A stretch of DNA of 64,000 bases from an uncultured beta proteobacterium (GTDB lineage: Bacteria; Pseudomonadota; Gammaproteobacteria; Burkholderiales; Burkholderiaceae_C): positions 171,027-235,026 of the forward strand of contig CAIVXG010000014.1 of assembly GCA_903909815.1 (NCBI GenBank), written 5' to 3'. A program made the translations under genes and the position numbers. A model generated the notes under the pieces. It was given only the letters and a program-made list of their open reading frames with translations, was not told the DNA's origin and ran no database searches. Below, piece by piece: positions 53,964 to 63,869 of this stretch (the first letter of the stretch is position 1; each line of letters opens with the position of its first letter).

Positions 53964-54661
53964 GGTGTGTCGTCCATCATGGCTTTGATCAGTGGGATGG
54001 TAATGGCACGCTTGCTTTGCAGCGCGTAGCCATCCAGCAAGTCCAGCAGTTCCATCAGACTGCCTAGATCGCGGCTGAATCGGTTCAGCATGAAGTCCAT
54101 CACCTCGTCGCTCAGGAACACGCCACGGGCGTCGGCTGCCTTGCGCAGCACACCGCGGCGTGCATTTTCGTCCAGCACCTGCAAGGCATGGATGTGGCCC
54201 CAGCCCAGACGCGTGCGCAGGTCTTCGCGTAGCTTCAATTCCTTGGGCGGCAGCTCACCGGCGGCGAGCACGCCGCGCTGCTGCGTCTGTGCATTCACGA
54301 ACCAGTTGAAAGCGGCCTGCTGCTGCGTCGCCGTGTATAGGTGCACGTCATCCAGCAGCACCAGACTCCAGGCCTCGTTGTAGGCCGGCGGCTCCAGCGT
54401 GGACGCGTCCATCCAGCCCACACCGTGTTGGGAGCTGGTGCCGCGTTCGCGCAGCGCTTCGCGCACCGCCTTGAGCAGATGCGTCTTGCCGCTGCCGGCA
54501 GGCCCCCACAGGTAGGTGGGCACCGGAGAGAGGACGCTGCTGAGCGCCTTGTCTCCGATCCAGAGCTGCAGGTGGCTAAGCGCGGCTTCATTCGGTCCGG
54601 CGAAGAAATTGGCCAAGCTGGGGCCGGTTGCCAGACCGATGTCCAAAGCGAGTTGCCTCAT
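53960..54661 (-). CDS. hda: DnaA regulatory inactivator Hda
   Basis: A 233-aa DnaA-like AAA+ protein that, with the beta clamp, promotes DnaA-ATP hydrolysis and limits re-initiation. [10 protein letters not shown] at the start is the clamp-binding motif (QL-type), Walker A is GPAGSGKTHLL and Walker B LVLLDDVHLY. It lacks DnaA domain IV. The frame is open upstream, but ATG 54661 overlaps the AI-2E permease stop (ATGA), fixing the start. Confidence 0.93.
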   Translation of the reverse strand: MRQLALDIGLATGPSLANFFAGPNEAALSHLQLWIGDKALSSVLSPVPTYLWGPAGSGKTHLLKAVREALRERGTSSQHGVGWMDASTLEPPAYNEAWSLVLLDDVHLYTATQQQAAFNWFVNAQTQQRGVLAAGELPPKELKLREDLRTRLGWGHIHALQVLDENARRGVLRKAADARGVFLSDEVMDFMLNRFSRDLGSLMELLDLLDGYALQSKRAITIPLIKAMMDDTP

Positions 54662-55740
54662 GGCCGAGCGTTTCCTCGATACAGGTGGCTGGCGATATAG
54701 CCCGAGCGCAGGCGCCGAATCGCCACCAGCAGCACGGCGCTGGCGGGCAATGCAATCAGCACGCCGACAAAGCCAAACAATTGGCCAAACGACATCAAGG
54801 CAAAAATGACCGCCAGCGGATGCAGGCCGATGCGCTCGCCCACCAGGCGGGGCGTGAGGAAGAACCCCTCCAGGGTCTGGCCCAATCCGTAAACAACGGC
54901 GACCATCACCACGGTCTTCAGGACCGCAAATTGCAGCATGCCAGCCAAGCCCGCCAGCACCAGCCCCAGACCGAATCCCACATACGGCACAAACACCGCC
55001 AACCCGGTGAAGATCCCTATGGGCCAAGCCAGATCGAGTCCGAACAAGGACAGGCCCAGGCTATAGTAGACGGCCAGCAGCAGCATCACCAGCAACTGCC
55101 CGCGCAAATACTGGCCCAGCACCGCGTCGGCCTCGCTCGTGAAACTGTCGTAGGAGCCGCGCAGGCGCGGTGGCACAAGTTCCAGCACGCGCTGCACAAA
55201 GCCATCCCAATCCATCAGCAGGTAGAACAGCGCCACCGGGATCAGCACCGCGTTGCCGATCAGGGCAAACGCCACGCTGCCGCCGAGTTTGAGCGAGGAC
55301 AGCACCGAACTCAGCCCATCCTCCGCATTCGCGCTCATGTACTTGAGTGCGAATGCCTTGATGCCGGCCACGTCCAGCGACAGCTTCACGCCAAACTGGG
55401 ACAGCCAGGGTTGTGAGATGGCATTCAAGCGATCCAGTGCCAGGGGCACCTGTTCGCGCATCTGTGGCAGCTCCTTCACCAGAATCGGCACGAGCAGCAG
55501 CAGCAGGCCGAGCACGCAGAGGATGAACAGTACCTCCACCACCAACACCACCAACACGCGCGGCACATGGCCGCGGCCAAACAGGTGCAGGCGCTTGACC
55601 AGCGGCGTGAGCGCGTATGCCAGCACGGCCGCCACCACAAAAGGCGTCAGCACGGCCGCCAGAAGCCAGAGCAGCAGCGCCATCAAGGCGGCAATCAGGC
55701 TCCAGGCAGCGGCGCTTTTTTGGGTGAAGGTCAACGACAT
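54658..55740 (-). CDS. AI-2E family transporter (permease)
   Basis: A 360-aa inner-membrane protein with about seven hydrophobic segments, including [21 protein letters not shown] and the C-terminal [16 protein letters not shown] and [20 protein letters not shown], the UPF0118/AI-2E pattern. Members export small molecules or ions; an autoinducer role is not shown here. Start ATG 55740 ([13 protein letters not shown]) chosen over a 12-codon extension. Divergent from purM, the usual purM-hda neighbourhood. Confidence 0.9.
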   Translation of the reverse strand: MSLTFTQKSAAAWSLIAALMALLLWLLAAVLTPFVVAAVLAYALTPLVKRLHLFGRGHVPRVLVVLVVEVLFILCVLGLLLLLVPILVKELPQMREQVPLALDRLNAISQPWLSQFGVKLSLDVAGIKAFALKYMSANAEDGLSSVLSSLKLGGSVAFALIGNAVLIPVALFYLLMDWDGFVQRVLELVPPRLRGSYDSFTSEADAVLGQYLRGQLLVMLLLAVYYSLGLSLFGLDLAWPIGIFTGLAVFVPYVGFGLGLVLAGLAGMLQFAVLKTVVMVAVVYGLGQTLEGFFLTPRLVGERIGLHPLAVIFALMSFGQLFGFVGVLIALPASAVLLVAIRRLRSGYIASHLYRGNARP

Positions 55741-55818
55741 AAGGTGATGGGGCAAGAACCCGTAAAATTCAAGCAAATTTTAGTCTGCCCCGACCTTGAC
55801 GCCACCGAGCGCCTTCTC

Positions 55819-56901
55819 ATGACCTCATCTGCTTCTCAATCCGCCTCGGCCCCGCCGCTTTCCTACAAGGACGCTGGGGTCGATATCGACGCCGGCGACG
55901 CTCTGGTAGAGCGCATCAAACCGCTGGCCAAAAGAACGATGCGTGAAGGCGTGCTGGCCGGCATTGGCGGCTTTGGAGCGCTGTTTGAGGTGCCAAAACG
56001 CTATAACGAGCCGGTGCTGGTGAGTGGCACCGATGGCGTGGGCACCAAATTGCGCTTGGCGTTTGAGTGGGCCATGCACGACACCGTCGGCATCGACCTG
56101 GTCGCCATGAGCGTGAACGACGTGCTGGTGCAAGGCGCCGAGCCGCTGTTCTTTCTGGACTACTTCGCCTGCGGCAAGCTCGACGTGGATACGGCCGCGG
56201 CCGTGGTGGGCGGCATCGCCCGGGGCTGTGAACTCTCGGGTTGCGCGCTGATCGGTGGGGAAACCGCGGAGATGCCGGGCATGTACCCGCCTGGCGAATA
56301 CGACCTGGCCGGCTTTGCCGTGGGTGCGGTGGAAAAATCAAAAATCCTTACCGGCGCATCGATCGAGGCCGGCGACGTGGTGCTGGGCCTGGCGAGCAGC
56401 GGCGTGCATTCCAACGGCTTCAGCCTGGTGCGCAAATGCATCGAACGCGCCGGCAGCAACGCGCCGGTCGCGCTGGACGGAAAACCCTTCAAGCAGGCGC
56501 TGATGGAACCCACGCGGCTGTACGTGAAGAACGTGCTGGCAGCGTTGGCAGCGCATCCCACGACGGCGGGTTCGTCGTCCGGCATCAAGGCGCTGGCCCA
56601 CATCACCGGTGGCGGCTTGCTGGAGAATATCCCGCGTGTTCTTCCCGAGGGCACGGCAGCGCATTTGAAGAAGGGCAGTTGGCCAAAAACCGAGCTCTTC
56701 GCCTGGCTGCAAAGCACGGCCGGCATAGACGACTTTGAAATGAACCGCACCTTCAACAACGGCATCGGCATGGTGGTGGTGATTGCCGCCTCCGAGGCGC
56801 CAGCCTGCGCCGCAACGCTGCGCGATTTAGGTGAAACCGTGTATGAGATCGGCGTGATCGCAGCGCGCGGTGACGGCGCGGCAGTGCTGGTTCAGGCCTA
56901 A
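55819..56901 (+). CDS. purM: Phosphoribosylformylglycinamidine cyclo-ligase
   Basis: A 360-aa enzyme closing the imidazole ring (AIR synthetase) in purine synthesis. It has [20 protein letters not shown] (~15-34), [53 protein letters not shown] and [19 protein letters not shown] 55819 was preferred; the frame runs upstream into the permease region. Convergent with the SirB1 gene. Confidence 0.97.
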   Translation: MTSSASQSASAPPLSYKDAGVDIDAGDALVERIKPLAKRTMREGVLAGIGGFGALFEVPKRYNEPVLVSGTDGVGTKLRLAFEWAMHDTVGIDLVAMSVNDVLVQGAEPLFFLDYFACGKLDVDTAAAVVGGIARGCELSGCALIGGETAEMPGMYPPGEYDLAGFAVGAVEKSKILTGASIEAGDVVLGLASSGVHSNGFSLVRKCIERAGSNAPVALDGKPFKQALMEPTRLYVKNVLAALAAHPTTAGSSSGIKALAHITGGGLLENIPRVLPEGTAAHLKKGSWPKTELFAWLQSTAGIDDFEMNRTFNNGIGMVVVIAASEAPACAATLRDLGETVYEIGVIAARGDGAAVLVQA

Positions 56902-56929
56902 GTTTTAGCCAGGCTGCAAAGCCCGCTGA

Positions 56930-57790
56930 TCAATCACCACCGAGGCTGCTGCGTAACTCGGCAGCGCGCCAGGCGATAGGCGCGGCGTCGTGGGCGTCGG
57001 GTGTGTGCACCAGATAGTTTTCCAGATCCTGTGCGGCCTGCGCGTTGTGCCCCAACTCCGCCAACACCAGTCCGCGGTCGCGCAGTTCGGCGCCGTCGCT
57101 TGGCAGCAGAATCATCAAGCGGTTCTGCACCGCCAGCAGGCGCGTCCAGTCTTCCTGCGTTCGGTGAATTTCCTTCAGGTTGCGCAGCATGCGAGCGATG
57201 ATGTCGCGCGCCGGGGCGGCCTGCAGGAACAGCCCCAGCGGCACGTCGGCGTCCATCAGCGCACCGTCGCCGCGGTAGTGCTCAAGCCGCTCGGCCAGTT
57301 CCTCGCGCCCCAGCGACTGGCCACTGAACGGGTCCACCACCACCTGGCCTTTGGGAAGATTCACCTTCACCATGAAATGGCCTGGGAACGCGACACCGCG
57401 AGCGCGCAATCCCAGGCTCTGCGCCAACTCCAGCCAGAGCACACCGAGCGTGATGGGAATGCCGCGACGGGTGTGCAGCACGATGTTGAGATAGCTGTTG
57501 TCGGGGTCGTAATAGTTGTTCACGTTGCCACCAAACCCGAGCTCACGGCAGAAGAACTGGTTCAGCACCCGCAGCCGGTGCAGGCTGTCGGCGTCCAGCG
57601 GCAGCCGACGCTTGAGTCGGGCCTGCATCTGATCCACCTCGCCCAGAACCTGCTGCACGTCCAGTTCCGGATACTCATCCTGGGCCAGACTGATGGCCGC
57701 CTCCAGCAGCGGGAACTGCTCATCCCGTGCCACCAGCGACGCAAAGTATTCGAGTGCGGTGGGGGTGGAAAACGACATCTTGATAGTCAT
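56930..57790 (-). CDS. SirB1 family transglutaminase-like/TPR protein
   Basis: A 286-aa protein. A transglutaminase-like core (NYYDPDNSYLNIVLHTRRGI, ITLGVLWLELAQSLGLRARG, FPGHFMVKV) is followed by a C-terminal TPR-like helical region (LRDRGLVLAELGHNAQAAQD). The family (SirB1/YchA) has no settled function. ATG 57790, or ATG 57778 four codons in. It follows murJ? No: murJ lies downstream, with its stop 13 bp beyond this gene's far end in the opposite sense of reading, so murJ is transcribed toward it on the same strand. Confidence 0.85.
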   Translation of the reverse strand: MTIKMSFSTPTALEYFASLVARDEQFPLLEAAISLAQDEYPELDVQQVLGEVDQMQARLKRRLPLDADSLHRLRVLNQFFCRELGFGGNVNNYYDPDNSYLNIVLHTRRGIPITLGVLWLELAQSLGLRARGVAFPGHFMVKVNLPKGQVVVDPFSGQSLGREELAERLEHYRGDGALMDADVPLGLFLQAAPARDIIARMLRNLKEIHRTQEDWTRLLAVQNRLMILLPSDGAELRDRGLVLAELGHNAQAAQDLENYLVHTPDAHDAAPIAWRAAELRSSLGGD

Positions 57791-57803
57791 GCAACACCTC
57801 GCA

Positions 57804-59372
57804 TCAATGCCGCAGCAGGCGACGCAACTTCATGCCGGACGCCCACAAAGCGGTGAAATAAATAACACCCGATCCCGTCAAGATCAGCCCCATGAGGCCG
57901 ATGCGCCGCAGCTTCTGTTCGGCCCCCATCTGGGTCCAGTCAAAGCCGCTGGCAGCCCACATGAGGAACACTGCCAGCAGGGCACTGGCCGCCACCACCT
58001 GCAGTGCGAACAGCCGCCACCCCGGCTGCGGGCGGTAACTGCCGCGCCGCATCAGACCCACGAGCAACCAGGTCGCGTTCACCAAGGCACCCAGGCCGAT
58101 CGACAACGCCAGCCCCGCGACCTGGAACAGCGGCACCAGCACCAGGTTGAACAACTGCGTCAGCACCAGCACAAAAATCGCAATTTTCACCGGTGTGCGG
58201 ATGTTCTGGCTGGCGTAATAGCCCGGCGCCAGCACCTTGATCGCCACCAGTCCCAACAGGCCCACGCCGTAGCCGGTCAGCGCCAGGCTGGTCTGACGCA
58301 CGTCGTCCGCGGCATAGGCACCGTAGTGGAAGATGGTCGCCGCCAGGGGAAGTGAGAACGTCAGCAGCGCCACTGAACAGGGCACAGTCATTAGCACCAC
58401 CAGGCGCAATCCCCAGTCCAGCATGGCCGAGTAGTCGCTGGCGTCTCCCGCCGCTCTGGCCGCGGACAGCCGAGGCATCAAGACAACGCCCAGCGCCACG
58501 CCCAGCATCGCCGTGGGGAATTCCATCAGACGATCGGCATTGGTGAGCCAGGTGACGCTGCGCGTGACCAGATGCGAGGCAATCTCGGTATTGATGAGTT
58601 GCGAGATTTGCGCCACCGCCACGCCGAACAGCGCCGGCACCATGAGTTGGGCAATGCGTCGGGTCGGCGGGTCGGCCCAGGCCGCTTTCAGCAGCGACCA
58701 GGTCAAACCGATGCGCGGCAGCATGCCAATGCGCATCAGCGTCGGAATTTGCACGCCCAATTGCAATATCCCGCCCAACATCACGCCGCCACAGAGCGCA
58801 TAGATCGGCTCGATCCCCAGGGTCTGAAACCACGGAGCACCCCACCAGGCGGCAGCGATCACGGAAAGATTGAGCAGCACCGGGGCACCCGCAGGCACCG
58901 TGAATCGGCCCCAGGTGTTGAGCACACCCGCCGCCATGCCGGCCAGCGAAATGAAGCCCAGGTAGGGAAACATCCAGCGCGTCATCACCACGGCGGCCTC
59001 AAATCCGCGCGCTTCCTTCTGCAAACCGCTGGCCATGGCCCACACCAGCACCGGCGCTCCCAGCACGCCCAGGATGCAGGTCAACAGCAGCATCGCGGTG
59101 AGCAGGCTGCCCACCCTGTCCACCAGACGCTTGGTGGCGATCTCCCCCTGCTGGGTACGGGTCTGACCCAGCACTGGGATGAAGGCTTGACTGAATGCAC
59201 CCTCCGCAAACAGACGCCGGAACATGTTGGGCAACAAAAACGCCACGCGAAACGCATCGGTCAAGGCACTGGCGCCAAACATGGCGGCAATCAAGGACTC
59301 GCGCAACAGGCCCGTGATGCGCGAGGCCAGGGTCAGCAAGGACACAATGGAGGCGGATTTGAATAGACTCAC
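57804..59372 (-). CDS. murJ: Lipid II flippase MurJ
   Basis: A 522-aa polytopic membrane protein (about 14 helices) flipping lipid II for peptidoglycan synthesis. It starts MSLFKSASIVSLLTLASRIT and contains RESLIAAMFGASALTDAFRV, NMFRRLFAEGAFSQAFIPVL and the central arginines of the MVF family. Transcribed divergently from rpsT, the classic murJ/rpsT arrangement. Its stop is 13 bp before the SirB1-type gene on the same strand, so the two may form one transcript. Confidence 0.96.
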   Translation of the reverse strand: MSLFKSASIVSLLTLASRITGLLRESLIAAMFGASALTDAFRVAFLLPNMFRRLFAEGAFSQAFIPVLGQTRTQQGEIATKRLVDRVGSLLTAMLLLTCILGVLGAPVLVWAMASGLQKEARGFEAAVVMTRWMFPYLGFISLAGMAAGVLNTWGRFTVPAGAPVLLNLSVIAAAWWGAPWFQTLGIEPIYALCGGVMLGGILQLGVQIPTLMRIGMLPRIGLTWSLLKAAWADPPTRRIAQLMVPALFGVAVAQISQLINTEIASHLVTRSVTWLTNADRLMEFPTAMLGVALGVVLMPRLSAARAAGDASDYSAMLDWGLRLVVLMTVPCSVALLTFSLPLAATIFHYGAYAADDVRQTSLALTGYGVGLLGLVAIKVLAPGYYASQNIRTPVKIAIFVLVLTQLFNLVLVPLFQVAGLALSIGLGALVNATWLLVGLMRRGSYRPQPGWRLFALQVVAASALLAVFLMWAASGFDWTQMGAEQKLRRIGLMGLILTGSGVIYFTALWASGMKLRRLLRH

Positions 59373-59455
59373 GCGTCAAGTGTAGCCGTGGCCATGACAG
59401 GCCTGCGGCTGAATGCTCTCGCTTGAGCAAGGGCTCAGGTTTTTGGTGGTGAGCC

Positions 59456-59464
59456 TGCTATAAT
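59456..59464 (+). promoter_or_regulatory. Extended -10 promoter of rpsT
   Basis: TGCTATAAT is a perfect -10 with the TGN extension, 47 bp upstream of the rpsT ATG. No good -35 lies 17 bp upstream, which fits an extended -10 promoter. Confidence 0.6.
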
Positions 59465-59511
59465 GGTCGGCTTTGCTGGCATCATCCACAGACCCTTAGG
59501 AACACATCAAA

Positions 59512-59811
59512 ATGGCAACAAAACCCAAGAAAAAGAACCCGCGCCTGGCGTCGGGCCGCAAGCGCGTCCGCCAGGACGTCAAGATCAACGCCGCGAATAC
59601 CTCGCTGCGTTCCAAATACCGCACCGCTGTCAAGAACGTCGAGAAGGCAGTCATCGCTGGTGACAAGGCCAAGGCGACCGAAGCCTTTGGCAAGATGCAA
59701 GCCGTGGTGGACACCGTGGCCGACAAGGGCATCTTCCACAAGAACAAGGCTGCTCGCGACAAGAGCCGCCTGAGCACCAAGGTCAAAGCCTTGGTGACCC
59801 AAGCCGCCTGA
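59512..59811 (+). CDS. rpsT: 30S ribosomal protein S20
   Basis: A 99-aa, strongly basic three-helix protein bound to the 5' domain of 16S r[19 protein letters not shown] near the start and [16 protein letters not shown] near the end. Typical length, monocistronic, with an extended -10 upstream and a strong bidirectional terminator downstream. Divergent from murJ. Confidence 0.98.
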   Translation: MATKPKKKNPRLASGRKRVRQDVKINAANTSLRSKYRTAVKNVEKAVIAGDKAKATEAFGKMQAVVDTVADKGIFHKNKAARDKSRLSTKVKALVTQAA

Positions 59812-59883
59812 TTTTCAGGCACAGCCCGGACTGATGCAAATCAGTCCGCCGTTTGTACCGGGTGCGCTGCCAGCAAAGAAGTG

Positions 59884-59910
59884 AAAAAACCGCCCATGGG
59901 CGGTTTTTTT
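59884..59910. terminator. Bidirectional terminator between rpsT and acs
   Basis: AAAAAACCGCCC-ATGGGCGGTTTTTTT: a palindromic stem with an A-run before and a T-run after. It can end rpsT transcription on the plus strand and acs on the minus strand; these genes converge here. Confidence 0.9.
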
Positions 59911-59955
59911 ATGTCCCGGCGCAGCAACCCTGAAGCGCAGGGCCGCCTCGCCAAC

Positions 59956-61941
59956 TCAGTAGGTCTCGCCGAGTTGGTCCAGGATCGCCGGATTTTCCAG
60001 CGTGGACGTGTCCTGCGTCACTTTCTCGCCCTTGGCGATGGAGCGCAGCAGTCGGCGCATGATCTTGCCGCTGCGAGTCTTGGGCAGGTTCTCGCCAAAG
60101 CGGATGTCCTTCGGTTTCGCGATCGGGCCGATTTCCTTGGCGACCCAGTCGCGCAATTCCTTGGCAATGGCCTTGGCCTCGTCGCCACTGGGACGCGACC
60201 GCTTGAGTACCACGAAGGCGCAAATGGCCTCACCCGTCAGATCGTCAGGGCGTCCCACGACGGCGGCCTCGGCCACCAGATCCGATTTGGACACCAGGGC
60301 TGATTCGATCTCCATCGTTCCCATGCGGTGGCCCGACACGTTGAGCACGTCGTCGATGCGGCCCGTGATGCGGAAGTAACCGCGGTCGATGCTGCGCACG
60401 GCGCCGTCACCCGCCAGGTAAGTCTTTCCCCCCAACTCGTCGGGGAAATAGCTCGATTTGTAGCGCTCCGGGTCGTTCCAGATGGTGCGGATCATCGAAG
60501 GCCAGGGGCGCTTGACCACCAGCATGCCGCCGGAACCGTTGGGCACGTCGTTACCCACCTCGTCCACGATTGCCGCCATGATGCCGGGCAACGGCAAGGT
60601 GCAGGAACCCGGAACCAGGGGTGTGGCGCCCGGCAGTGGCGTCATCATGTGGCCCCCGGTTTCCGTTTGCCAGAAGGTGTCGACGATGGGGCAGCGTTCG
60701 TGCCCGATGTTCTTGTAGTACCACATCCAGGCTTCGGGGTTGATGGGCTCTCCCACCGAACCCAGGATGCGCAGGCTCGACAGATCGGAACGATCCGGAT
60801 GCACCTTCTCATCGCTTTCGGCGGCCTTGATGAGCGATCGGATGGCCGTGGGCGCCGTGTAAAAGATCGAGCATTTGTGTCGTTCGATCATCTGCCAGAA
60901 ACGACCTGCGTTGGGGAATGTGGGGATGCCTTCGAAAATGATCTGCGTGGCGCCCGCTGCCAGTGGACCGTAGGCGACATAGGTGTGGCCTGTAATCCAG
61001 CCGATGTCGGCCGTGCACCAGAATACGTCGTTCGGCTGCAGATCGAAGGTCCAGTCCATCGTGAGCTTGGCCCACAGCAGGTAGCCGCCCGTGGAATGCT
61101 GCACGCCTTTGGGCTTGCCGGTGGAGCCCGAGGTATAGAGGATGAACAGGGGATGCTCGGCGCCAACGGGAACCGGGTCGCACTGCGTGCTTTGTCCCTG
61201 CAAAGCCTGGGCAAAGGTCTTGTCCCGGCCGGGGACCATGTTGCAGGCTGTGGCAGTGCGCTCGTACACCAGAACGGCCTTGATGGACTCGCACCCGCCC
61301 ATGGCCAGGCCTTCGTCCACGATGGACTTGAGCGGCAAGGCCTTGCCACCACGCATCTGATAGTTCGAGGTCACAACCAGCACCGCGCCAGCGTCGATGA
61401 TGCGCTCCTGCAGCGCCTTGGCTGAAAAGCCGCCAAACACCACGCTGTGGGTGGCGCCGATGCGCGCGCACGCCTGCATCGCAACCACGCCTTCGAGCGT
61501 CATGGGCATATAGATCAGCACGCGGTCGCCCTTCTTCACGCCTTCGGCCTTGAGCGCGTTGGCGAACTGGCTCACCTTGGCGAGCAGTTCCCGGTACGTG
61601 GTCTTGATGACCGTGCCGTCGTCGGCTTCGAAGATGACAGCCACCTTGTTTTCCACTGGCGTGCCGACGTGCTTGTCCAGGCAGTTGGCCGAGGCGTTCA
61701 GCTCGCCGTCGTCAAACCACTTGTAGAACGGTGCATTGGATTCGTCCAGCGTGCGGGTGAAGGGCTTGTTCCAGACCACGTTTTCCTTTGCCAGGCGTGA
61801 CCAGAATCCCTCAAAATCATTCTCGGCTTCAGCGCACAGGGCGTGGTAAGCGTCCATGCCGGAGATGCGAGCGCCCTTGACCATGGCCTCGCTCGGGGTA
61901 AATACGCGGTTCTCAATCAACACGGACTCAATGGCGCTCAT
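59956..61941 (-). CDS. acs: Acetyl-CoA synthetase
   Basis: A 661-aa AMP-forming ligase that activates acetate (and often propionate) to the CoA ester. The P-loop-like motif [12 protein letters not shown] is near residue 270, [18 protein letters not shown] and [19 protein letters not shown] form the acyl-adenylate pocket, and the catalytic lysine is K626 in [12 protein letters not shown], the usual acetylation site. ATG 61941. Divergent from the truncated fumA; acetate-derived PEP would be made by ppsA. Confidence 0.97.
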   Translation of the reverse strand: MSAIESVLIENRVFTPSEAMVKGARISGMDAYHALCAEAENDFEGFWSRLAKENVVWNKPFTRTLDESNAPFYKWFDDGELNASANCLDKHVGTPVENKVAVIFEADDGTVIKTTYRELLAKVSQFANALKAEGVKKGDRVLIYMPMTLEGVVAMQACARIGATHSVVFGGFSAKALQERIIDAGAVLVVTSNYQMRGGKALPLKSIVDEGLAMGGCESIKAVLVYERTATACNMVPGRDKTFAQALQGQSTQCDPVPVGAEHPLFILYTSGSTGKPKGVQHSTGGYLLWAKLTMDWTFDLQPNDVFWCTADIGWITGHTYVAYGPLAAGATQIIFEGIPTFPNAGRFWQMIERHKCSIFYTAPTAIRSLIKAAESDEKVHPDRSDLSSLRILGSVGEPINPEAWMWYYKNIGHERCPIVDTFWQTETGGHMMTPLPGATPLVPGSCTLPLPGIMAAIVDEVGNDVPNGSGGMLVVKRPWPSMIRTIWNDPERYKSSYFPDELGGKTYLAGDGAVRSIDRGYFRITGRIDDVLNVSGHRMGTMEIESALVSKSDLVAEAAVVGRPDDLTGEAICAFVVLKRSRPSGDEAKAIAKELRDWVAKEIGPIAKPKDIRFGENLPKTRSGKIMRRLLRSIAKGEKVTQDTSTLENPAILDQLGETY

Positions 61942-62197
61942 GGAACTTGTCTCCTTGGATTTAGTGAAAACTGCTGTACCGTCAACTCCCGTTCGAAGCC
62001 GAAGCCCACGGTCACCGACAGGTTAGCAGATTAGAAAGTTTGCGGCGTAATGTCTGGTGCGGCACTTACGTGCCACTGACTGGCGCCAGCCTTACAGCCT
62101 GCAGGCTTGATGCCAGGGCCAACGGGCATGGCTTGAGCGTCAGTTGCAGGTCGGAGAGTTTCGTTAAACTTCAGCGCAGTCCACATCGAACACCATC

Positions 62198-62269
62198 ATG
62201 ACCACCTCCATTGCCCAGAACGATCTGATCGAATCCGTTGCCGCTGCACTGCAGTACATCAGCTACTAA
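62198..62269 (+). pseudogene. fumA: 5' fragment of class I fumarate hydratase, cut by an integrated element
   Basis: ATG at 62198 opens a 23-codon frame, MTTSIAQNDLIESVAAALQY followed by ISY and TAA. This matches the N-terminus of long-form class I fumarases (M-T-x-I-x-Q-x-D-L-I-x-S-V-A-x-A-L-Q-[YF]-ISYYHP). The homology stops exactly at the first Tyr of ISYYHP; the next codon is TAA and the DNA turns AT-rich. The gene is divergent from acs. The rest of fumA should lie at the other end of the element. In 61942-62197 I see no other gene, only a possible weak promoter. Confidence 0.8.
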
Positions 62270-62275
62270 AGTTGG
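62250..62275. other. Inferred attL junction in fumA
   Basis: Fumarase coding homology ends at about 62266, in CAGTACATCAGCTAC, and element-type AT-rich DNA begins with TAAAGTTGGTAC. The crossover core should lie within or next to CAGTACATCAGCTAC. The matching attR is outside the window, so core length and sequence cannot be fixed. Confidence 0.55.
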
Positions 62276-62351
62276 TACAAAATCTCCCTTGTAAGCAGTT
62301 GATTTCTTTGTACTAATTTGCTTTTTTGCACGTTTTTTGCAGAAATTTGAA

Positions 62352-62364
62352 AACGTCACAATTT
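62352..62364. repeat. 13-bp inverted repeat, left arm
   Basis: AACGTCACAATTT is the exact reverse complement of AAATTGTGACGTT at 62486-62498. The arms are 121 bp apart and lie between the att junction and the integrase start. Such pairs can be integrase arm-type or regulator binding sites. Confidence 0.5.
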
Positions 62365-62471
62365 CCCCGGTTTTGCTCAATTTTTAAGCAGCTCTTTTTT
62401 TATGCATTTTTCTGCAAAATTAAAGAGGTTGCCCAAATTCACATAACAGTACATAGTATGGTCAGCTGTCG

Positions 62472-62498
62472 AATTTTGTGTAACAAAATTGTGACGTT
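62472..62498. promoter_or_regulatory. Palindrome and right inverted-repeat arm upstream of the integrase
   Basis: AATTTTGTGTAACAAAATT (62472-62490) has perfect 8-bp arms around GTA, and the 13-bp arm AAATTGTGACGTT (62486-62498) overlaps its right side. They end 26 bp before the integrase ATG. Likely functions are an operator for the integrase gene or an arm site. Confidence 0.5.
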
Positions 62499-62524
62499 GT
62501 GCTGATTTCATTCGAGGTGTACTC

Positions 62525-63610
62525 ATGGCGACAAAAAGCGATGGCCTGCTGCTACGCGGAAACATCTGGCACATACGCAAGATGATCAATGGCGAACTGA
62601 TCGCCGAATCCACAAAAACGCGCAGTAGAAAGCAGGCAGAAGCAGTGCTTGCCAAGCGACTTAAAGAGGTCCATGACGAGACCATGCTTGGTACAAGGAA
62701 GTCGGTTTTGGTCAAAGATGCCATCGACATGTTCTTGGAGTCTCGTGTCGGTACCAACGGATACATGAGTGCAGTTGTAAAGCTTCGCCTATTTGCCCCG
62801 CTAAACAAGAACAAGTTCGAATCTGTCACTGCCAAGGACGCACGGCAGCTGGCAATCAATGCAGTCGCAGCAAACAAATTCACGATCAACACGGTCAACG
62901 TATCCATTGTTTACTGGAACGCTGTGATAAATTTCCTGAGTGAAAACAAGTACAAAGTACCTGAAAAATTGAAGAAGCTTACCGGTGGCGGTGGACGAAT
63001 TCGGTTTCTCACGAACGACGAGGAAAAAGCACTACTGGCTCAACTGGACCCGAACGTCAAGGATGCGAACGGAGCATTTGTTTTTCGAGAAAAGCGTAAG
63101 GCACAGGACAATTACGACTACGTCATTGCTTGCCTACACACTGGCGCCCGTGACATGGAAGTAGCCAGCATCAAGATGTCGCAGATAGACTTGCCAAACA
63201 ACACATTGACCATCATCAGAAGCAAGGGTGGGCTGAACACAACTTTCACCATGACTAAAGCATTGCGGAAAACGGTTGAACGACGCATTGCTTTTGGACT
63301 TGTACCACGCAACATCGGCCAAGGGCCACAAGGCCGGGCGGTAGATGGCTATTTGTTCCCGGCAAAATCACAAGCAAAAAGCAACAAAGATTGGCTTGCT
63401 AACGCTGCGGAGCGTGCTGGTATTGAAGACGTCAGCCCCCATGTGTTTCGGCATACATACGCGGTAAACATGCTAAAGGCAGGTCTCAACCCCGTCGAAG
63501 TTCAGCATTTGCTTGGACATAAAAATTTGAGCAGTACGCAGGTATATCTGCATGTGCTGCCAGACCTTGCTGCATCGAGGGCTGCTAATGTGTTGAACGA
63601 ACGCATTTGA
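62525..63610 (+). CDS. int: Tyrosine recombinase/phage-type integrase
   Basis: A 361-aa site-specific recombinase. N-terminal arm-type domain (~1-60, LLRGNIWHIRKMINGELIAE), a SAM-like core-binding domain (~60-150) and the catalytic domain with R209 (HTGARDMEVA), K234 (RSKGG), H306-x-x-R309 (PHVFRHTYAV), H332 (LLGHKNLSS) and nucleophile Y341 (QVYLHV). All catalytic residues are intact, so it is likely active. GAGGTG lies 6 nt before ATG 62525. It lies just inside the fumA junction. Confidence 0.95.
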   Translation: MATKSDGLLLRGNIWHIRKMINGELIAESTKTRSRKQAEAVLAKRLKEVHDETMLGTRKSVLVKDAIDMFLESRVGTNGYMSAVVKLRLFAPLNKNKFESVTAKDARQLAINAVAANKFTINTVNVSIVYWNAVINFLSENKYKVPEKLKKLTGGGGRIRFLTNDEEKALLAQLDPNVKDANGAFVFREKRKAQDNYDYVIACLHTGARDMEVASIKMSQIDLPNNTLTIIRSKGGLNTTFTMTKALRKTVERRIAFGLVPRNIGQGPQGRAVDGYLFPAKSQAKSNKDWLANAAERAGIEDVSPHVFRHTYAVNMLKAGLNPVEVQHLLGHKNLSSTQVYLHVLPDLAASRAANVLNERI

Positions 63611-63623
63611 GGCGGCCTATCAC

Positions 63624-63839
63624 TCAATTTAAGTAATAGCTTTGACCTTGCGTGAACATTGACGACCGCCACGAAGCAAAATTCGTCGTCCACATGTCAG
63701 AGCCGGCGACAGTCCAACCGCCGTTTGAACCGTTATCGACGCCTTTAAGCCATGCGCGATCTCCATTTTTGCCAAGATAGCGGCGTTGGCTCGGCATCTT
63801 GAGGAAAAACGTGCAATCCTGACGTTTTCGCACTGCCAA
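63624..63839 (-). CDS. Possible small hypothetical protein
   Basis: A 71-aa frame with a TTG start and a TAA-type end; Trp/Gly/Ser-rich second half (NGSNGGWTVAGSDMWTTNF). I do not recognise it. The composition is more protein-like than the overlapping frame on the same strand (63629-63844), but no homology or ribosome site supports it. It converges with the integrase. It could be a degraded gene remnant. Confidence 0.25.
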   Translation of the reverse strand: MAVRKRQDCTFFLKMPSQRRYLGKNGDRAWLKGVDNGSNGGWTVAGSDMWTTNFASWRSSMFTQGQSYYLN

Positions 63840-63869
63840 GCCACCCTACCCCTGGCCCCTTGGTTTTAA

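Noticed and set aside
62377..62907. 176-aa minus-strand frame across the integrase start
   Set aside because: Overlaps the intact integrase in antisense and its palindromic upstream region; no motif or ribosome site.
63629..63844. Second 71-aa minus-strand frame beside 63624-63839
   Set aside because: Composition like a frame shadow (Arg/Cys/Ala-rich). The other frame looks slightly better, itself only at low confidence.
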